DNA of 64,000 nucleotides from Ferruginibacter sp. (GCA_028288705.1 JAQBNH010000005.1:62001-126000), one strand, 5' to 3'; positions 44,130 to 54,709 are shown, numbered from the stretch's first letter. A program made the numbers and translations. The notes: generated from the letters alone by a model not told the origin.

Positions 44130-46529
44130 TTAGGTGAGTGCAAGGTCAAGTACCTGTTGCATCGTTTTAACATAATGAAATTTGATCCCCTTAATAAACA
44201 GCGGGTTGATCTCCGTTACATCCTTTTCATTCTGCCAGCACATGATGATTTCCTTTATACCGGAGCGCTTGGCCGCCAATACTTTTTCTTTAATCCCGCC
44301 TACCGGAAGTACTTGTCCGCGCAAGGTAATCTCACCCGTCATCGCGAGATAAGGCTTGATCTTCCTGTTCGTAAACGCACTGGCCAACGCGGTCATCATC
44401 GTAATGCCTGCACTCGGACCATCCTTTGGCGTCGCACCTTCGGGAATATGAATATGGGCATCTTTATTATTGAAGTCAGCCACCGTTAAGCCCAGTTTTT
44501 TACAATTGGCTTCCAGCCAGGTAAAAGCCGTCGTCGCACTTTCTTTCATCACGTTCCCAAGATTGCCCGTCATTTTTAGTTCGCCTTTCCCTTCACTCAG
44601 CTGTGTTTCGATAAACAAAATATCGCCGCCGACGTAAGTCCAGGCTAAACCCACCGCCACGCCCGGCATATTGGCCATTTTATATAATTCGTTGCTGTAA
44701 CGCGTACGTCCCAGGATTTTCTCTACATCATTATTTGTGACAGTCGCTTTTAGTTTCCCGCGCATCACGAGTTCTTTCGCCTGGTAACGCATGATGCTCG
44801 CGAGTTGGCGATCCAGTTCGCGCACGCCGCTTTCACGCGTATAATCAGCAATGATCTTTTCCAAAACCGCATCGCTCATTTTAAAACTCGTGGGTTTTAA
44901 GCCATGCATTTCTTTTTGCTTCGGTACCAGGTGTTGCTTCGCGATCTCGATCTTTTCTTCCACGGCATAACCGCTCAGGTCGATGATCTCCAGCCTGTCA
45001 CGCAGCGCAGGTTGAATATTCGCGAGGTTATTCGCCGTAGCGATGAACAGCACTTTGCTGAGGTCATATTCCAGCTCTAAGTAATTATCGTAAAAGCTGT
45101 TGTTTTGTTCCGGATCCAATACTTCGAGTAAAGCCGATGATGGATCGCCGCGCTGGTCGTTACCCACTTTATCAATTTCATCCAGGATCAATACCGGGTT
45201 GCTGGATTTGATCTTGCGAATGGACTGAATAATTCTTCCCGGCATTGCACCGATATAAGTTTTCCTATGACCGCGGATCTCGCTTTCATCATGCACGCCA
45301 CCAAGGCTAAGCCGTACATATTTCCGGCTGATCGCAGCGGCAATACTTTTACCGAGACTGGTTTTGCCGATACCCGGAGGGCCAACGAAACAAAGGATCG
45401 GGCTTTTCATATCGCCTTTTAATTTCAATACAGCCAGGTATTCCAAAATTCTTTCCTTGATCTTGTTCATGCCGTAATGGTCATGATCCAATACTTTCTT
45501 CGCTTTTTTCAGGTCATATTGATCCTGCGTATATTCTTCCCAGGGAAGATCGAGTAAGAGGTCTAAGTGATTATATACAACAGAGTAATCCGGTGTGGAA
45601 GGATGCATACGTTCCAGTTTTTCCACGCCCTTGTTGAACATATCTTTTGCAGCAGCAGGCCATTTTTTCGTCTCGGCTTTTTTCTGCATTTCTTTCACTT
45701 CCGCAACATTATCACCGCCGAGTTCATCTTTGATGGCTTTCATTTGTTGCTGAAGAAAATATTCGCGTTGCTGTTTGTCCAGCTCCGCACGGGTTTTATT
45801 CGTGACCTTATTTTTCAGTTCTGCATATTGCAGTTCCGTATGCATCAGGTTCATCAGTAATTCAGCGCGTGCTTTGATATTACTGATTTCCAGCAACTGT
45901 TGTTTTTGCTTGATATCGCTGTTGAGGTTGCTGCTGACGAAGTGGATCAGGAAAGAAGGGTTCTCGATATTTTTAAGAATGATACCTGCTTCACTTGGAA
46001 GGTTTGGAGAAAGGCTGATGATCTGCGCAGCCAGATCTTTAATGCTACCCACCAGTGCATTAAAATCTTTATCGCCGGCCGGTTTCTCTTCTTCCAACAC
46101 TTTGATGCGGGCTTTAAAATAAGGGTCTTCGGTGGTGATCTCTTCGATCTTCATCCGTTTGCGTCCCTGGATGATGATCGTGGTGCCGCCATCGGGCATT
46201 TTGATCAGTTTTACCAGCTTGGCAACCGTACCAATATTTTCCAGGTCGCTTACTGTTGGTTCTTCCACGTTGCTGTCTTTTTGTGCCACAACGCCGATCA
46301 ATTTGTCAGCCTTATACGCATCCGTGACAGCCTTAATGCTTTTATCACGGCCTACCGTGATAGGGATAACTACACCCGGGAACAGTACGGTATTGCGGAG
46401 CGGCAACAGCGGCAATTCTTCGGGAAACGGCTGGTCATCGGCATTTGCATCATCTTCTTCGTTCAGGGGAATGATCGGCATAAACTCCATTTCATCTTCT
46501 CCGCCCTGTAAATAAAAATTATTTTCCAT
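44130..46529 (-). CDS. lon: ATP-dependent protease Lon
   Basis: A 799-residue Lon protease. N-terminal LON substrate domain (about 36-230: [19 protein letters not shown]), AAA+ domain with Walker [12 protein letters not shown] (about 375-385), Walker [11 protein letters not shown], the sensor region, and a C-terminal S16 protease with the catalytic dyad Ser706 ([11 protein letters not shown]) and Lys749 ([12 protein letters not shown]), 43 residues apart as in E. coli. It degrades misfolded and regulatory proteins in the cytoplasm. The gene is alone, divergent from the CCA-adding enzyme over a 200-base spacer. Confidence 0.98.
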   Translation of the reverse strand: MENNFYLQGGEDEMEFMPIIPLNEEDDANADDQPFPEELPLLPLRNTVLFPGVVIPITVGRDKSIKAVTDAYKADKLIGVVAQKDSNVEEPTVSDLENIGTVAKLVKLIKMPDGGTTIIIQGRKRMKIEEITTEDPYFKARIKVLEEEKPAGDKDFNALVGSIKDLAAQIISLSPNLPSEAGIILKNIENPSFLIHFVSSNLNSDIKQKQQLLEISNIKARAELLMNLMHTELQYAELKNKVTNKTRAELDKQQREYFLQQQMKAIKDELGGDNVAEVKEMQKKAETKKWPAAAKDMFNKGVEKLERMHPSTPDYSVVYNHLDLLLDLPWEEYTQDQYDLKKAKKVLDHDHYGMNKIKERILEYLAVLKLKGDMKSPILCFVGPPGIGKTSLGKSIAAAISRKYVRLSLGGVHDESEIRGHRKTYIGAMPGRIIQSIRKIKSSNPVLILDEIDKVGNDQRGDPSSALLEVLDPEQNNSFYDNYLELEYDLSKVLFIATANNLANIQPALRDRLEIIDLSGYAVEEKIEIAKQHLVPKQKEMHGLKPTSFKMSDAVLEKIIADYTRESGVRELDRQLASIMRYQAKELVMRGKLKATVTNNDVEKILGRTRYSNELYKMANMPGVAVGLAWTYVGGDILFIETQLSEGKGELKMTGNLGNVMKESATTAFTWLEANCKKLGLTVADFNNKDAHIHIPEGATPKDGPSAGITMMTALASAFTNRKIKPYLAMTGEITLRGQVLPVGGIKEKVLAAKRSGIKEIIMCWQNEKDVTEINPLFIKGIKFHYVKTMQQVLDLALT

Positions 46530-46733
46530 AGTATCTTATAAGTTCGTCAAAATGGCAAAATCCACTGCACCGGCGCGTTTTTTTTGCGGATGATAGTATT
46601 GTCAAGATTAGTGCCGAATGCTGCTCCGGGCCTGCAAAGCTAAGGCAGTAAAAGCATTCCGCGGGAACATAGTTAGCGGCAGAAAAATAGGAATAATTAT
46701 ATGAATTCTTAATTATCAATTATTTTGCGGCTT

Positions 46734-48152
46734 ATGGATATTGTTTGCAGTGAGAAAGAGGCGGGGATATTTGAAAAGATCGCTGCTGCAGCGGCGGCAT
46801 TGCAAACGCCGGCCTGGGTGATCGGCGGTTTCGTGCGGGATAAGATCCTGGGAAGAGAGACAAAAGACCTGGATGTCGTTTGCCTCGGAGATGGCATCGC
46901 GCTGGCACATGCTGTCGCTAAATCCTTTCATCCTGCACCTTCCGTGAATTACTTTAAAAATTTTGGAACAGCCCAATTAAAATGGCAGGACCTGGAGATA
47001 GAATTTGTTGGCGCGCGTAAAGAAAGTTATAACAGCGATAGCCGCAAGCCCGCCGTGGAAGCCGGTTCGCTGGAAGACGACCAATTGCGCCGCGACTTTA
47101 CGATCAATGCGATGGCGATCAGCCTGAATAAAGAAGATTTTGGTAAACTGATCGATCCGTTTAACGGCATGGCAGATCTTGAACAGAAGATCATCAAAAC
47201 GCCAACGGAAGCCGGCCAGACCTTCATTGATGATCCCTTACGGATGATGCGTGCGATCCGCTTTGCGACGCAATTACAATTTACGATCGAAGCCAAAACG
47301 CTGCAGGCATTGGCTGATCATGCCAAACGCATTAAGATCATCAGCGGCGAAAGGATTGCCGATGAACTGAATAAAATACTGTTGAGTGAAAAGCCTTCTG
47401 TGGGTTTTGACCTGTTATATAAATCGGGTTTGTTGCAACTGATCTTCCCGCAAATGGTGGCGCTGGCCGGCGCTGAATATATTGATGGCAAAGGCCATAA
47501 AGATAATTTTTATCATACGTTGCAGGTCGTGGATAATATCTCGCGACATACCCATGATCTCTGGTTGCGCTGGGCGGCCGTGTTGCATGATATTGCCAAG
47601 CCCGTGACGAAGAAATTTGAGGAAGGTCATGGCTGGACCTTTCATGGCCACGAGGTGGTGGGTGGCAGGATGGTGCCAAAGATCTTTCAGCAACTGAAAT
47701 TGCCGCAGAATGAAAAAATGCGTTTCGTACGTAAGATGGTGGAATTGCATTTACGCCCGATCAGCCTGAGCCGGGATGAAATAACGGATTCGGCTATTCG
47801 CAGGTTATTGTTTGATGCCGGTGAAGACCTGGAATCATTGATGATGTTATGCGAAGCAGACATCACTTCCAAGAACAAACAAAAAGTGCAGCGCTTCCTG
47901 GATAATTTTGAACTGGTAAGAAAACGTTGCGCGGAGGTAGAGGAGAGTGATCATATGCGCAACTGGCAGCCGCCGATCAGTGGCGAGATCATCATGGAAA
48001 CCTTTAAGATCCCGGCTTCCAAGCCTGTCGGTATAATCAAAGATGCGATTCGCAACGCGATATTAGATGGCGTTATTCCCAACGATTATGAAGCGGCTCA
48101 TCGGTTTATGCTGGAGAAAGCGGCTGAATTGGGCATCGCGGCGGATAACTAG
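46734..48152 (+). CDS. cca: CCA-adding tRNA nucleotidyltransferase with HD domain
   Basis: A 472-residue protein from the ATG at 46734 (a TTG nine bases upstream is possible but less likely). The nucleotidyltransferase domain has IGGFVRDKILGRETKDLDVV, then DDQLRRDFTINAMA, DPLRMMRAIRFATQL and the R/D-rich neck region. The C-terminal half has an HD phosphohydrolase motif (HTLQVVDNISRHTHDLWLRW then AVLHDIAK). Adds or repairs the 3' CCA end of tRNAs; the HD domain may remove 2',3'-cyclic phosphates. The order domain-neck-HD is standard. It is alone in front of a small gene. Confidence 0.95.
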   Translation: MDIVCSEKEAGIFEKIAAAAAALQTPAWVIGGFVRDKILGRETKDLDVVCLGDGIALAHAVAKSFHPAPSVNYFKNFGTAQLKWQDLEIEFVGARKESYNSDSRKPAVEAGSLEDDQLRRDFTINAMAISLNKEDFGKLIDPFNGMADLEQKIIKTPTEAGQTFIDDPLRMMRAIRFATQLQFTIEAKTLQALADHAKRIKIISGERIADELNKILLSEKPSVGFDLLYKSGLLQLIFPQMVALAGAEYIDGKGHKDNFYHTLQVVDNISRHTHDLWLRWAAVLHDIAKPVTKKFEEGHGWTFHGHEVVGGRMVPKIFQQLKLPQNEKMRFVRKMVELHLRPISLSRDEITDSAIRRLLFDAGEDLESLMMLCEADITSKNKQKVQRFLDNFELVRKRCAEVEESDHMRNWQPPISGEIIMETFKIPASKPVGIIKDAIRNAILDGVIPNDYEAAHRFMLEKAAELGIAADN

Positions 48153-48195
48153 CTGAAATATGCTGGATTTAAAATTTTCAAATTAACTTTACGAT

Positions 48196-48771
48196 ATGGC
48201 AATTCTACGATTCAGAACATACTGGGAAGATGATGAAAGTGTTTACCGCGATGTGGCAATAAGGCATACGCAGACTTTCTTCGATCTTCATAACGCGATC
48301 TTAAAAAGCTACGAATTCGATAATAAACATAAGGCGACTTTTTACCGCAGCAATGATGCCTGGCAGCGGGGCCGGGAAATTTCTTTGGAGAAATATGACA
48401 AGGCTTACCGCGTCGATCCCCTGATCATGGCAGATATAACGATCGGCAGCGAAATCAAAGATCCTAATCAGAAGTTCATCTACGAATACGATTTTAATAA
48501 GAACTGGCATTTCATGGTGGAACTGATTCAGGTAGACAAGGAAGAAAATAAAAAGCTGGTTTATCCCTGCTGTATCCGAACGGAAGGCATTTCGCCTTCA
48601 CAGTACGGCACCAAAGGACTGGTTGATAAGCGCCTGGCAGAAATGGAAGAGAAATACGACCTGCAACCAGAAGCGATGAAAGATGGTTTCGGTCACGAAG
48701 GTGAAGACGAGGATGTGGTGGACAGTGATGAGGCAGGGGAAGATACGAATGAAGGCAACGACGGATTTTAA
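48196..48771 (+). CDS. pRiA4b ORF-3-like protein (IS1096 TnpR-like passenger family)
   Basis: A 191-residue protein. The N-terminal YWEDDESVYRDVAIRHTQTF and LHNAILKSYEFDNKHKATFY give the beta-alpha pattern of the plasmid pRiA4b ORF-3-like domain; the tail is very acidic (EDEDVVDSDEAGEDTNEG) with low complexity. The family is found in plasmids and insertion elements but also as lone chromosomal genes and has no established activity. It lies between the CCA-adding enzyme and miaA on the same strand and has its own terminator, so no mobile element is needed to explain it. Confidence 0.75.
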   Translation: MAILRFRTYWEDDESVYRDVAIRHTQTFFDLHNAILKSYEFDNKHKATFYRSNDAWQRGREISLEKYDKAYRVDPLIMADITIGSEIKDPNQKFIYEYDFNKNWHFMVELIQVDKEENKKLVYPCCIRTEGISPSQYGTKGLVDKRLAEMEEKYDLQPEAMKDGFGHEGEDEDVVDSDEAGEDTNEGNDGF

Positions 48772-48798
48772 CCAGTCTCGTCATTTGAAAATATTATT

Positions 48799-48824
48799 AA
48801 GGAAGCCCGCAGCTTCCTTTTTTT
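48799..48824 (+). terminator. Rho-independent terminator
   Basis: A perfect 8-bp stem AAGGAAGC / GCTTCCTT with a 5-base loop and a T5 run, between the 48196 gene and miaA. Confidence 0.85.
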
Positions 48825-48851
48825 ATCAGGGACGCTGAACAAATCCGCAGG

Positions 48852-49766
48852 ATGGAAAAGACATGTTTTATAATCGTTGGACCTACAGCCGTTGGCAAAA
48901 CAGCTGCTGCGATTACGATTGCGGAGCAATTGCAGACGGAGATCATTTCTGCGGATAGCCGCCAGTGTTACCGGGAACTAAACATTGGCGTTGCACGTCC
49001 CTCGACCGATGAACTGGCTGCGGTGCCTCATCATTTTATTGCTTCCCATTCAGTAACCCAACTCCTCACGGCAGCCGATTTTGAAACCTATGCATTACAG
49101 CAGGCAACCCAGATTTTCCAGTATCACGAAAGCGTTGTGATGGTGGGTGGTACCGGCCTTTATATCAAAGCATTTGCAGAAGGGCTGGATCCGATTCCGG
49201 CGGTTGCTGATGAGTTGAGAAATCAAATCCGGGAGCAGTATGCTAAAAACGGTATGCCCTGGCTGCAGGCAGAGATCCGGGAAAAAGATCCGCTTTTTTT
49301 CAAGGAAGGCGAAATGCAAAATCCGCAACGGATGATGCGTGCGCTGGAAGTAATCCAAACAACAGGCGAATCAATACTGGCATTACAATCTGGCAGCAAA
49401 CAAGAGAGGAATTTCAGGATCGTAAAACTGGGATTAGAGTTACCGAGGGAACTGTTATACCAACGTATCAACCAGCGGGTAGACCAGATGATGGACGCCG
49501 GCTTGCTGGAAGAAGCGCGTGCGTTAATTCCGCAGCAGCAGCTGAATGCCTTGCAAACCGTAGGCTACAGGGAATTGTTTGCGCATTTCAACGGGGAGAT
49601 ATCTTTAGCAAGGGCGATAGAGCTGATCAAACAAAATTCCCGTCACTACGCCAAGCGGCAACTCACCTGGTTTAAGAAAGACTCGGAGATCAGCTGGCTG
49701 GACGCGCGGGATGAGGCGGGGCTAACGGATTGGGTTAGCCGCACAATGAGCAGGAACACGGATTAA
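48852..49766 (+). CDS. miaA: tRNA dimethylallyltransferase
   Basis: A 304-residue MiaA. N-terminal P-loop IIVGPTAVGKTAAA (Walker A at 9-16), IISADSRQCYRELNIG (substrate-binding DSRQ), VVMVGGTGLYIKAF and, later, AIELIKQNSRHYAKRQLTWF, the tRNA-recognition end. It transfers a dimethylallyl group to A37 of tRNAs reading UNN codons. Length is normal. The terminator in front makes it an independent unit. Downstream is a repeat spacer. Confidence 0.97.
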   Translation: MEKTCFIIVGPTAVGKTAAAITIAEQLQTEIISADSRQCYRELNIGVARPSTDELAAVPHHFIASHSVTQLLTAADFETYALQQATQIFQYHESVVMVGGTGLYIKAFAEGLDPIPAVADELRNQIREQYAKNGMPWLQAEIREKDPLFFKEGEMQNPQRMMRALEVIQTTGESILALQSGSKQERNFRIVKLGLELPRELLYQRINQRVDQMMDAGLLEEARALIPQQQLNALQTVGYRELFAHFNGEISLARAIELIKQNSRHYAKRQLTWFKKDSEISWLDARDEAGLTDWVSRTMSRNTD

Positions 49767-49849
49767 GTGGGTTAAAAAAAACACAGATCAGAAGGATTTA
49801 ACAGGATTTGAAATGGCGCATGTTCTGTGGTTCCTAAGAACGGATGCCG

Positions 49850-49872
49850 CCGTCTGGTCTCCCGACCAACGG
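49850..49872. repeat. GGTC-hairpin dispersed repeat (family B)
   Basis: CCGTCTGGTC TCCC GACCAACGG, the canonical form with a bulged C in a 9-bp stem. Confidence 0.8.
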
Positions 49873-50020
49873 CTTCTTTTTGGTTCTGCCTGTCCGGTAG
49901 CCTGGTAAGGGTACATGGTATCAGGAGGAGGCTTTTTCATGAAACAAGAACAAGACAGAAAAGGAAGTATTTTTTTTACATCCTGATCATCGAGCCAAAG
50001 GGCAGGAGGATATCGCGATG

Positions 50021-50043
50021 CCGTTGCTCGGGAGACCAGACGG
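50021..50043. repeat. GGTC-hairpin dispersed repeat (family B), inverted copy
   Basis: CCGTTGCTC GGGA GACCAGACGG, i.e. the reverse complement of the copy at 49850 with one substitution. With that copy it forms a pair 150 bases apart in inverted orientation. Confidence 0.8.
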
Positions 50044-50126
50044 CGGCGGTCTTCGATAAAGCATCCCGAATACGTGGTTTTACTTTTTACTTTTGAATTT
50101 TTACTTTTTATTTCCATCACGCGCAT

Positions 50127-50156
50127 AAAAAAACGCGCAGCCTCTCAGCATGCGCG
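50127..50156 (-). terminator. Rho-independent terminator of the porin gene
   Basis: On the minus strand CGCGCA / TGCGCG with an 11-base loop is followed by TTTTTTT, 16 bases beyond the stop codon of the gene at 50172-51728. Confidence 0.7.
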
Positions 50157-50171
50157 CTTCCCTTGCATATT

Positions 50172-51728
50172 CTAAAATTTAAAACCCACTGTTGCGGCGA
50201 TGTTTCCCTGCTGTTGTTTTACCACGGCATAGGTATTCTGCCTGTCCTCTAACCGGTAAGGGAAATCAACGTCTTTGTTGATATGGTGAATGTAAGTCAG
50301 GTCGATAAAGAAACCTTTATTGCGGTAACCGAGCCCGCCGCTGAGCAGCATCTGGCTGGCTTTCAACGCAGCTTCTTTATATGGTCTTCCGTAATAAGCA
50401 AAACCTAAACGCCCCATGATCGTGTTGAATTTTAATTCACCCCCCACGCGGAAATTCACGGTGCCTTTATATTGTTGCTTCACCACTTCGTTCAGTCCTT
50501 TGTAATAATCTTTTTCCAGCGTACCATCTTCACTCACGTTATAAAAACGGGAACCGCCATGATTGATATACTCCACGTCTGCAGAAATAAATGCCCGCTG
50601 CCTTTTTACATTTTCTACTTCACGAAAAACATAGGAAGCACTCAGGATCGCACGCCATGGCGACATCTGCATATATTTATTTTTACCTGGTGAGCCCCCG
50701 GTAAATGTTTCAGAGGCGATGTAAGGCTCGTCCTGCGGCGGCTCCAGCCTGGTTAGTAAAGTTGTATGACGCGTATCCGTCAGCCACATGAATGAAGGGG
50801 TGTGCAATGCTAAACCGATTCTGATATACTCCTGCGGACGATAGATCGCGCCGAGTTTTAAATTCACCCCAACACCTTTTGTTTCCAGGTAATCCTGGTA
50901 TTCAAACGACTGGAACTGGTTCGTTGTACTTTGCGAAGTGTCGTATTCATTAAATGTTGTGTGGCTGTTATAATTCACCAGCGGCATACCGATCGTTCCA
51001 CCGAAAAACCATTTGTCTTTTTGGTTAAGTGCAATACCCAGCGCGGCTTCATATAAGCCACCCGTTGTTTTTTTATACATTTCCTGCATCAGTGCCTGTC
51101 CTGCATCCAGGATATATTCCGGTGCTGCCTTCACCTGCAGGACGCCGTTCACACGAACGGTATCGATCAGGTAAGTGTATAATGCAGGAGCAGATCCATA
51201 AGGGAGAGGAGAATTGCTGTTCAGCACATCGTCAATACTATAGCGCAACCGCGGATCCGCATTGGCTTTCGCGAATTCTTCTGCAAACTGTTCGCTGAAA
51301 GAACTCAGGTTGTTCAGGCCTTTATACCTGATCTCGTTATTAAAATTTGCGACCTGCGTAAAAGCAATACTTAACGCGCCGCTTTTTTTGCTGTATTGAT
51401 CAGAGCCACCCAGCACAACACCGATCGGTCCCATGCTAAATGCATTCTTATTCTGTTGCGTCCTGGTATCGCGGTAATCGGCTTTGTTTTTATTCATGGT
51501 AAAACCCGGACTAAAAACGAACTCACCCGTTTTGTAAAAACCAAGTCCGGCAGGATTTACAAATGTGGCATTGATATCACCGCCGAGGGACCCCATCGCG
51601 CCACCGATCGCGAGATTTCTTGCGGTACCGTTTTGCGGGAACCAGCTGTAGCGTAAAGCATCTTCCGGCACCTGCGCATAAAGCGCTCCGGATGAGAGCA
51701 GGGTTAGAAGAAGTATATATTTTTTCAT
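50172..51728 (-). CDS. FadL/OmpP1-like outer-membrane protein
   Basis: A 518-residue outer-membrane protein with a signal peptide (YILLLTLLSSGALYAQ) and the conserved N-terminal block LAIGGAMGSLGGDINATFVN then PAGLGFYKTGEF, typical of FadL/TodX-family transporters. The rest is beta-strand-rich and it ends NIAATVGFKF, an outer-membrane type C-terminus ending in Phe. Transport of a hydrophobic substrate is the family role; substrate unknown. A terminator follows; a 60-base gap separates it from the lipoprotein gene upstream on the same strand, which may share a promoter. Confidence 0.88.
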   Translation of the reverse strand: MKKYILLLTLLSSGALYAQVPEDALRYSWFPQNGTARNLAIGGAMGSLGGDINATFVNPAGLGFYKTGEFVFSPGFTMNKNKADYRDTRTQQNKNAFSMGPIGVVLGGSDQYSKKSGALSIAFTQVANFNNEIRYKGLNNLSSFSEQFAEEFAKANADPRLRYSIDDVLNSNSPLPYGSAPALYTYLIDTVRVNGVLQVKAAPEYILDAGQALMQEMYKKTTGGLYEAALGIALNQKDKWFFGGTIGMPLVNYNSHTTFNEYDTSQSTTNQFQSFEYQDYLETKGVGVNLKLGAIYRPQEYIRIGLALHTPSFMWLTDTRHTTLLTRLEPPQDEPYIASETFTGGSPGKNKYMQMSPWRAILSASYVFREVENVKRQRAFISADVEYINHGGSRFYNVSEDGTLEKDYYKGLNEVVKQQYKGTVNFRVGGELKFNTIMGRLGFAYYGRPYKEAALKASQMLLSGGLGYRNKGFFIDLTYIHHINKDVDFPYRLEDRQNTYAVVKQQQGNIAATVGFKF

Positions 51729-51788
51729 ACAATAAAATTATAGTTGCGCGCCTGGAGCGTACATTAATAAATGGGTTACAGCCTGCTA

Positions 51789-52427
51789 TTATTGCTTGCG
51801 CGCCGGCCTTGGTACGCTGGTACCTGAACTTGTGCCGGAAGATGACGATGAACTGCTGCTGGGCGGAGTGTAAGTCCGGGTATTATTGTCGGATGAAGTT
51901 GATCTTGTACTGGTAGATTGCGTCGGCAAAATCACGCGGCGCGTTGTGGTCGTACGGTTTGAATTGTTATAAGCACCGGAACTATTGCTGTTGTACACAC
52001 CACCGGTCTTAACATTTGTCGTCAGCACACTATTGTTATGATAGCTGCCGAGGTTACTCATCCGTGGAGCTGTATTTTTCGGGTTCGTAAATTTCACGCC
52101 TGCATAATAAACAGGGTAGGCGTAATAGTAAGGATTGTAATAATAACCATATGCGTAACCGTAGCGGTAAGGATTATAACGATAATCATAATCGTAATCA
52201 TAATCCAGGTCACGCCAGCGGCGATCGTAGGTGGCCATGCGAATCTGGCGCTCATCCCTGTCATTGCGCGTCACCACCTCTTCCTGTTCTTCATACTTTG
52301 TATTTTCTTCTACTACGCGTGCAGGAGAGTAATACACATCATCGGGAGTTTGGCCGCTTTTATAAGCGGTGCTGCAACTGCCTAAGGCAGCGGCGGAAAT
52401 AGCGAGAAGTAAAATTTTAATTTTCAT
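51789..52427 (-). CDS. low-complexity lipoprotein
   Basis: A 212-residue protein with a lipobox (ILLLAISAAALGSCS, cleavage before Cys17). The mature part has an acidic segment (VVEENTKYEEQEEVVTRNDR), a Tyr-rich YDYDYDYRYNPYRYGYAYG run (about 77-105), then Asn/Ser/Thr-rich sequence and a Ser-rich tail. No enzyme motif. Probably an envelope protein of the outer membrane. It precedes the FadL-like gene on the same strand. Confidence 0.7.
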   Translation of the reverse strand: MKIKILLLAISAAALGSCSTAYKSGQTPDDVYYSPARVVEENTKYEEQEEVVTRNDRDERQIRMATYDRRWRDLDYDYDYDYRYNPYRYGYAYGYYYNPYYYAYPVYYAGVKFTNPKNTAPRMSNLGSYHNNSVLTTNVKTGGVYNSNSSGAYNNSNRTTTTRRVILPTQSTSTRSTSSDNNTRTYTPPSSSSSSSSGTSSGTSVPRPARKQ

Positions 52428-52576
52428 GGCGCAATGATTTAAAAAATTAAAGGTTAAAGTTACTGATTGTTCCCTCTAAAATGCTGTTGTAAAGTTGCAC
52501 AATCTATTTGCTATAAGACGTATAGGCTTAAATTCCTGCTGTTAAAGATGTCTTAAATAGATGCGACAATTATCGT

Positions 52577-52584
52577 TACTTTTG
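52577..52584 (+). promoter_or_regulatory. putative Bacteroidota -7 element of proS
   Basis: TACTTTTG matches the TAnnTTTG consensus; a clear TTG at -33 is missing. It lies 68 bases before the proS start codon. Confidence 0.4.
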
Positions 52585-52651
52585 CAACCCCCGGAAATGA
52601 CTTTTTTTAGTGATGAAAACTGGAGAAGAGCCCGGGATAACCTGATAATGT

Positions 52652-54130
52652 ATGAGTAAAGAACTGACAACAAGGGCTGCCGACTATTCCCAATGGTACA
52701 ACGATCTCGTGATCAAAGGCGGGCTGGCAGATTATTCCGCGGTTCGCGGTTGTATGGTGATCAAGCCTTATGGCTATGCCCTTTGGGAAAATATGCGCGA
52801 TCAGCTGGACAAACGCTTTAAAGAAACCGGCCATGTGAATGCATACTTCCCGCTTTTTGTTCCCAAGAGTTTATTTGAAGCAGAAGAAAAAAATGCGGAA
52901 GGCTTTGCCAAAGAATGCGCCGTTGTTACGCATTACCGGTTAAAAACAGACCCGGATAACAAAGGAAAACTGATCGTTGATCCCGAGGCGAAACTGGAGG
53001 AAGAACTAGTGGTTCGTCCAACCAGTGAAGCCATCATCTGGAATACCTATAAAGGCTGGATCCAGTCCTATCGCGATCTGCCATTACTCATCAATCAATG
53101 GGCAAATGTGGTGCGTTGGGAAATGCGCACGCGGTTATTTTTACGTACCGCTGAATTTTTATGGCAGGAAGGGCATACCGCACATGCAACAAAAGCAGAA
53201 GCGATCGAAGAGACAGAAAAAATGCTGGACGTGTACGCAGAGTTTGTTGAAGAGTATATGGCCGTGCCGGTGATCAAGGGAATTAAAACGCCTAATGAAC
53301 GTTTTGCAGGTGCAGAAGAAACTTATTGTATTGAAGCGATGATGCAGGACGGCAAGGCTTTACAGGCAGGCACCTCGCATTTTCTCGGGCAGAATTTCGC
53401 CAAAGCATTTGATGTGCAGTTCATGAATAAAGAAAATAAACTGGAATATGTGTGGGCCACGAGCTGGGGTGTTTCTACACGACTGATCGGTGCATTGATC
53501 ATGGCACATAGCGACGACCAGGGATTGATCATGCCGCCAAAAATTGCCCCGTTGCAGGTAGTGATCGTGCCGATTTATAAAGGTGCTGATAGCAAACCGG
53601 TGATTGATGAAAAAGTGGCAACGATCATGGCTGAATTAAAAGCCCTGGGCATTCGTGCGAAATACGACGACAATGATAATGCACGCCCGGGATGGAAATT
53701 TGCAGAGCATGAATTAAAAGGTGTTCCGGTAAGGATCGCGATGGGCATGCGCGACCTGGAAAATAACGTGGTGGAATTAGCGCGTCGCGATACGAAGGAA
53801 AAACAAACCGTTCCGCTGGATGGCCTGGCAGGACTTGTTCAGAACCTGCTGGAAGAAATTCAGCAGAATATTTACAACCGTGCACTCGCATTTCGTGCAG
53901 ATCATACAAGCGAAGCAAATAGCTGGGAAGAATTTGTGGATCTGCTGGATAACAAAACAGGATTTGTTTCCGCACACTGGGATGGTACCGCTGAAACAGA
54001 AGATGCGATCAAAGATAAAACCAAAGCAACGATCCGTTGTATACCCTTAAATAATAAGCAGGAAGCCGGTGTTTGTATCCTCAGCGGGAAACCAAGCACA
54101 CAGCGGGTTTTGTTTGCAAGAGCTTACTAA
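52652..54130 (+). CDS. proS: proline-tRNA ligase, short (archaeal/eukaryotic-like) form
   Basis: A 492-residue class II synthetase with the ProRS core: the N-terminal [19 protein letters not shown], motif 2 region [13 protein letters not shown] then [20 protein letters not shown] and EGHTAH, motif 3 region [20 protein letters not shown], and an anticodon-binding part with [20 protein letters not shown]. This short form lacks the editing insertion of bacterial-type ProRS and is usual in Bacteroidota. Charges tRNA-Pro. A perfect terminator follows. Confidence 0.97.
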   Translation: MSKELTTRAADYSQWYNDLVIKGGLADYSAVRGCMVIKPYGYALWENMRDQLDKRFKETGHVNAYFPLFVPKSLFEAEEKNAEGFAKECAVVTHYRLKTDPDNKGKLIVDPEAKLEEELVVRPTSEAIIWNTYKGWIQSYRDLPLLINQWANVVRWEMRTRLFLRTAEFLWQEGHTAHATKAEAIEETEKMLDVYAEFVEEYMAVPVIKGIKTPNERFAGAEETYCIEAMMQDGKALQAGTSHFLGQNFAKAFDVQFMNKENKLEYVWATSWGVSTRLIGALIMAHSDDQGLIMPPKIAPLQVVIVPIYKGADSKPVIDEKVATIMAELKALGIRAKYDDNDNARPGWKFAEHELKGVPVRIAMGMRDLENNVVELARRDTKEKQTVPLDGLAGLVQNLLEEIQQNIYNRALAFRADHTSEANSWEEFVDLLDNKTGFVSAHWDGTAETEDAIKDKTKATIRCIPLNNKQEAGVCILSGKPSTQRVLFARAY

Positions 54131-54152
54131 AAATTTCTATTTTAATCATTTT

Positions 54153-54183
54153 AAAGCGTTGAATTTTTCAACGCTTTTTTTGT
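54153..54183 (+). terminator. Rho-independent terminator of proS
   Basis: A perfect 10-bp stem AAAGCGTTGA / TCAACGCTTT with a 5-base loop and a T-run to 54181, 22 bases after the proS stop. Confidence 0.88.
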
Positions 54184-54229
54184 CGTGTCAATTTTCTTTT
54201 TAATATTCGTTGTTACCAAAACGACAACT

Positions 54230-54685
54230 ATGGAACAACAGCAAAATTTGATTTCTAACGATTTACAGGTAGATCATATCGCCTATGTTCATTTAAAAGA
54301 ATCAGCGTCCTGGGCAAAATTCCTGGGTATCGTGGGGTTCGTTATCAGCGTCTTAATTGGGATCGTTGGTTTATTCGCGGGTAGCCTGGTCTCGAGATTC
54401 AACCGCGGATTTGGCGATTCTTCTGCAGGTATGATGGGCGCAGGATTTATAACGGTGATTTACCTGGTGATAGCGATTGTTTATTTCCTCGTTTCGCTGT
54501 ATGTATTTCGATTTGGAACAAAAATGAAGCAGGCATTGCAGGCAACGGACCAGGAAAATTTCAATGACGCGCTCAGTAATTTAAAAGGGGCATATCGTAT
54601 CGTGGGTATCATCACGATCATCTATACAGGGTTGATCGCTATTGCTATGGTGTTCGCGATTGGCACGGCGCTGTTGCGGAAATAA
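54230..54685 (+). CDS. DUF5362-like membrane protein
   Basis: A 151-residue protein from the ATG at 54230; the longer frame from a GTG at 54185 overlaps the terminator region of proS and lacks a reason. Soluble N-terminus (DLQVDHIAYVHLKESASWAK), then hydrophobic segments FLGIVGFVISVLIGIVGLFA (about 27-46), GFITVIYLVIAIVYFLVSLY and IITIIYTGLIAIAMVFAIGT (C-terminal). The pattern fits the uncharacterised DUF5362 family. Convergent with the RDD gene, 24 bases apart. Confidence 0.65.
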   Translation: MEQQQNLISNDLQVDHIAYVHLKESASWAKFLGIVGFVISVLIGIVGLFAGSLVSRFNRGFGDSSAGMMGAGFITVIYLVIAIVYFLVSLYVFRFGTKMKQALQATDQENFNDALSNLKGAYRIVGIITIIYTGLIAIAMVFAIGTALLRK

Positions 54686-54709
54686 TGCAGCTTGAACGAG
54701 TTTACCGCC

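Larger units (their letters stand above)
49767..50171. other. repeat spacer between miaA and the porin gene
   Basis: Holds two family B hairpins in opposite orientations (49850-49872 and 50021-50043) and a terminator for the porin gene (50127-50156). No gene is seen. Confidence 0.7.

Noticed and set aside
48196-48771. Insertion element, because the product resembles an IS1096 passenger protein
   Set aside because: No transposase, inverted repeats or target duplication nearby; the family also occurs as single chromosomal genes.
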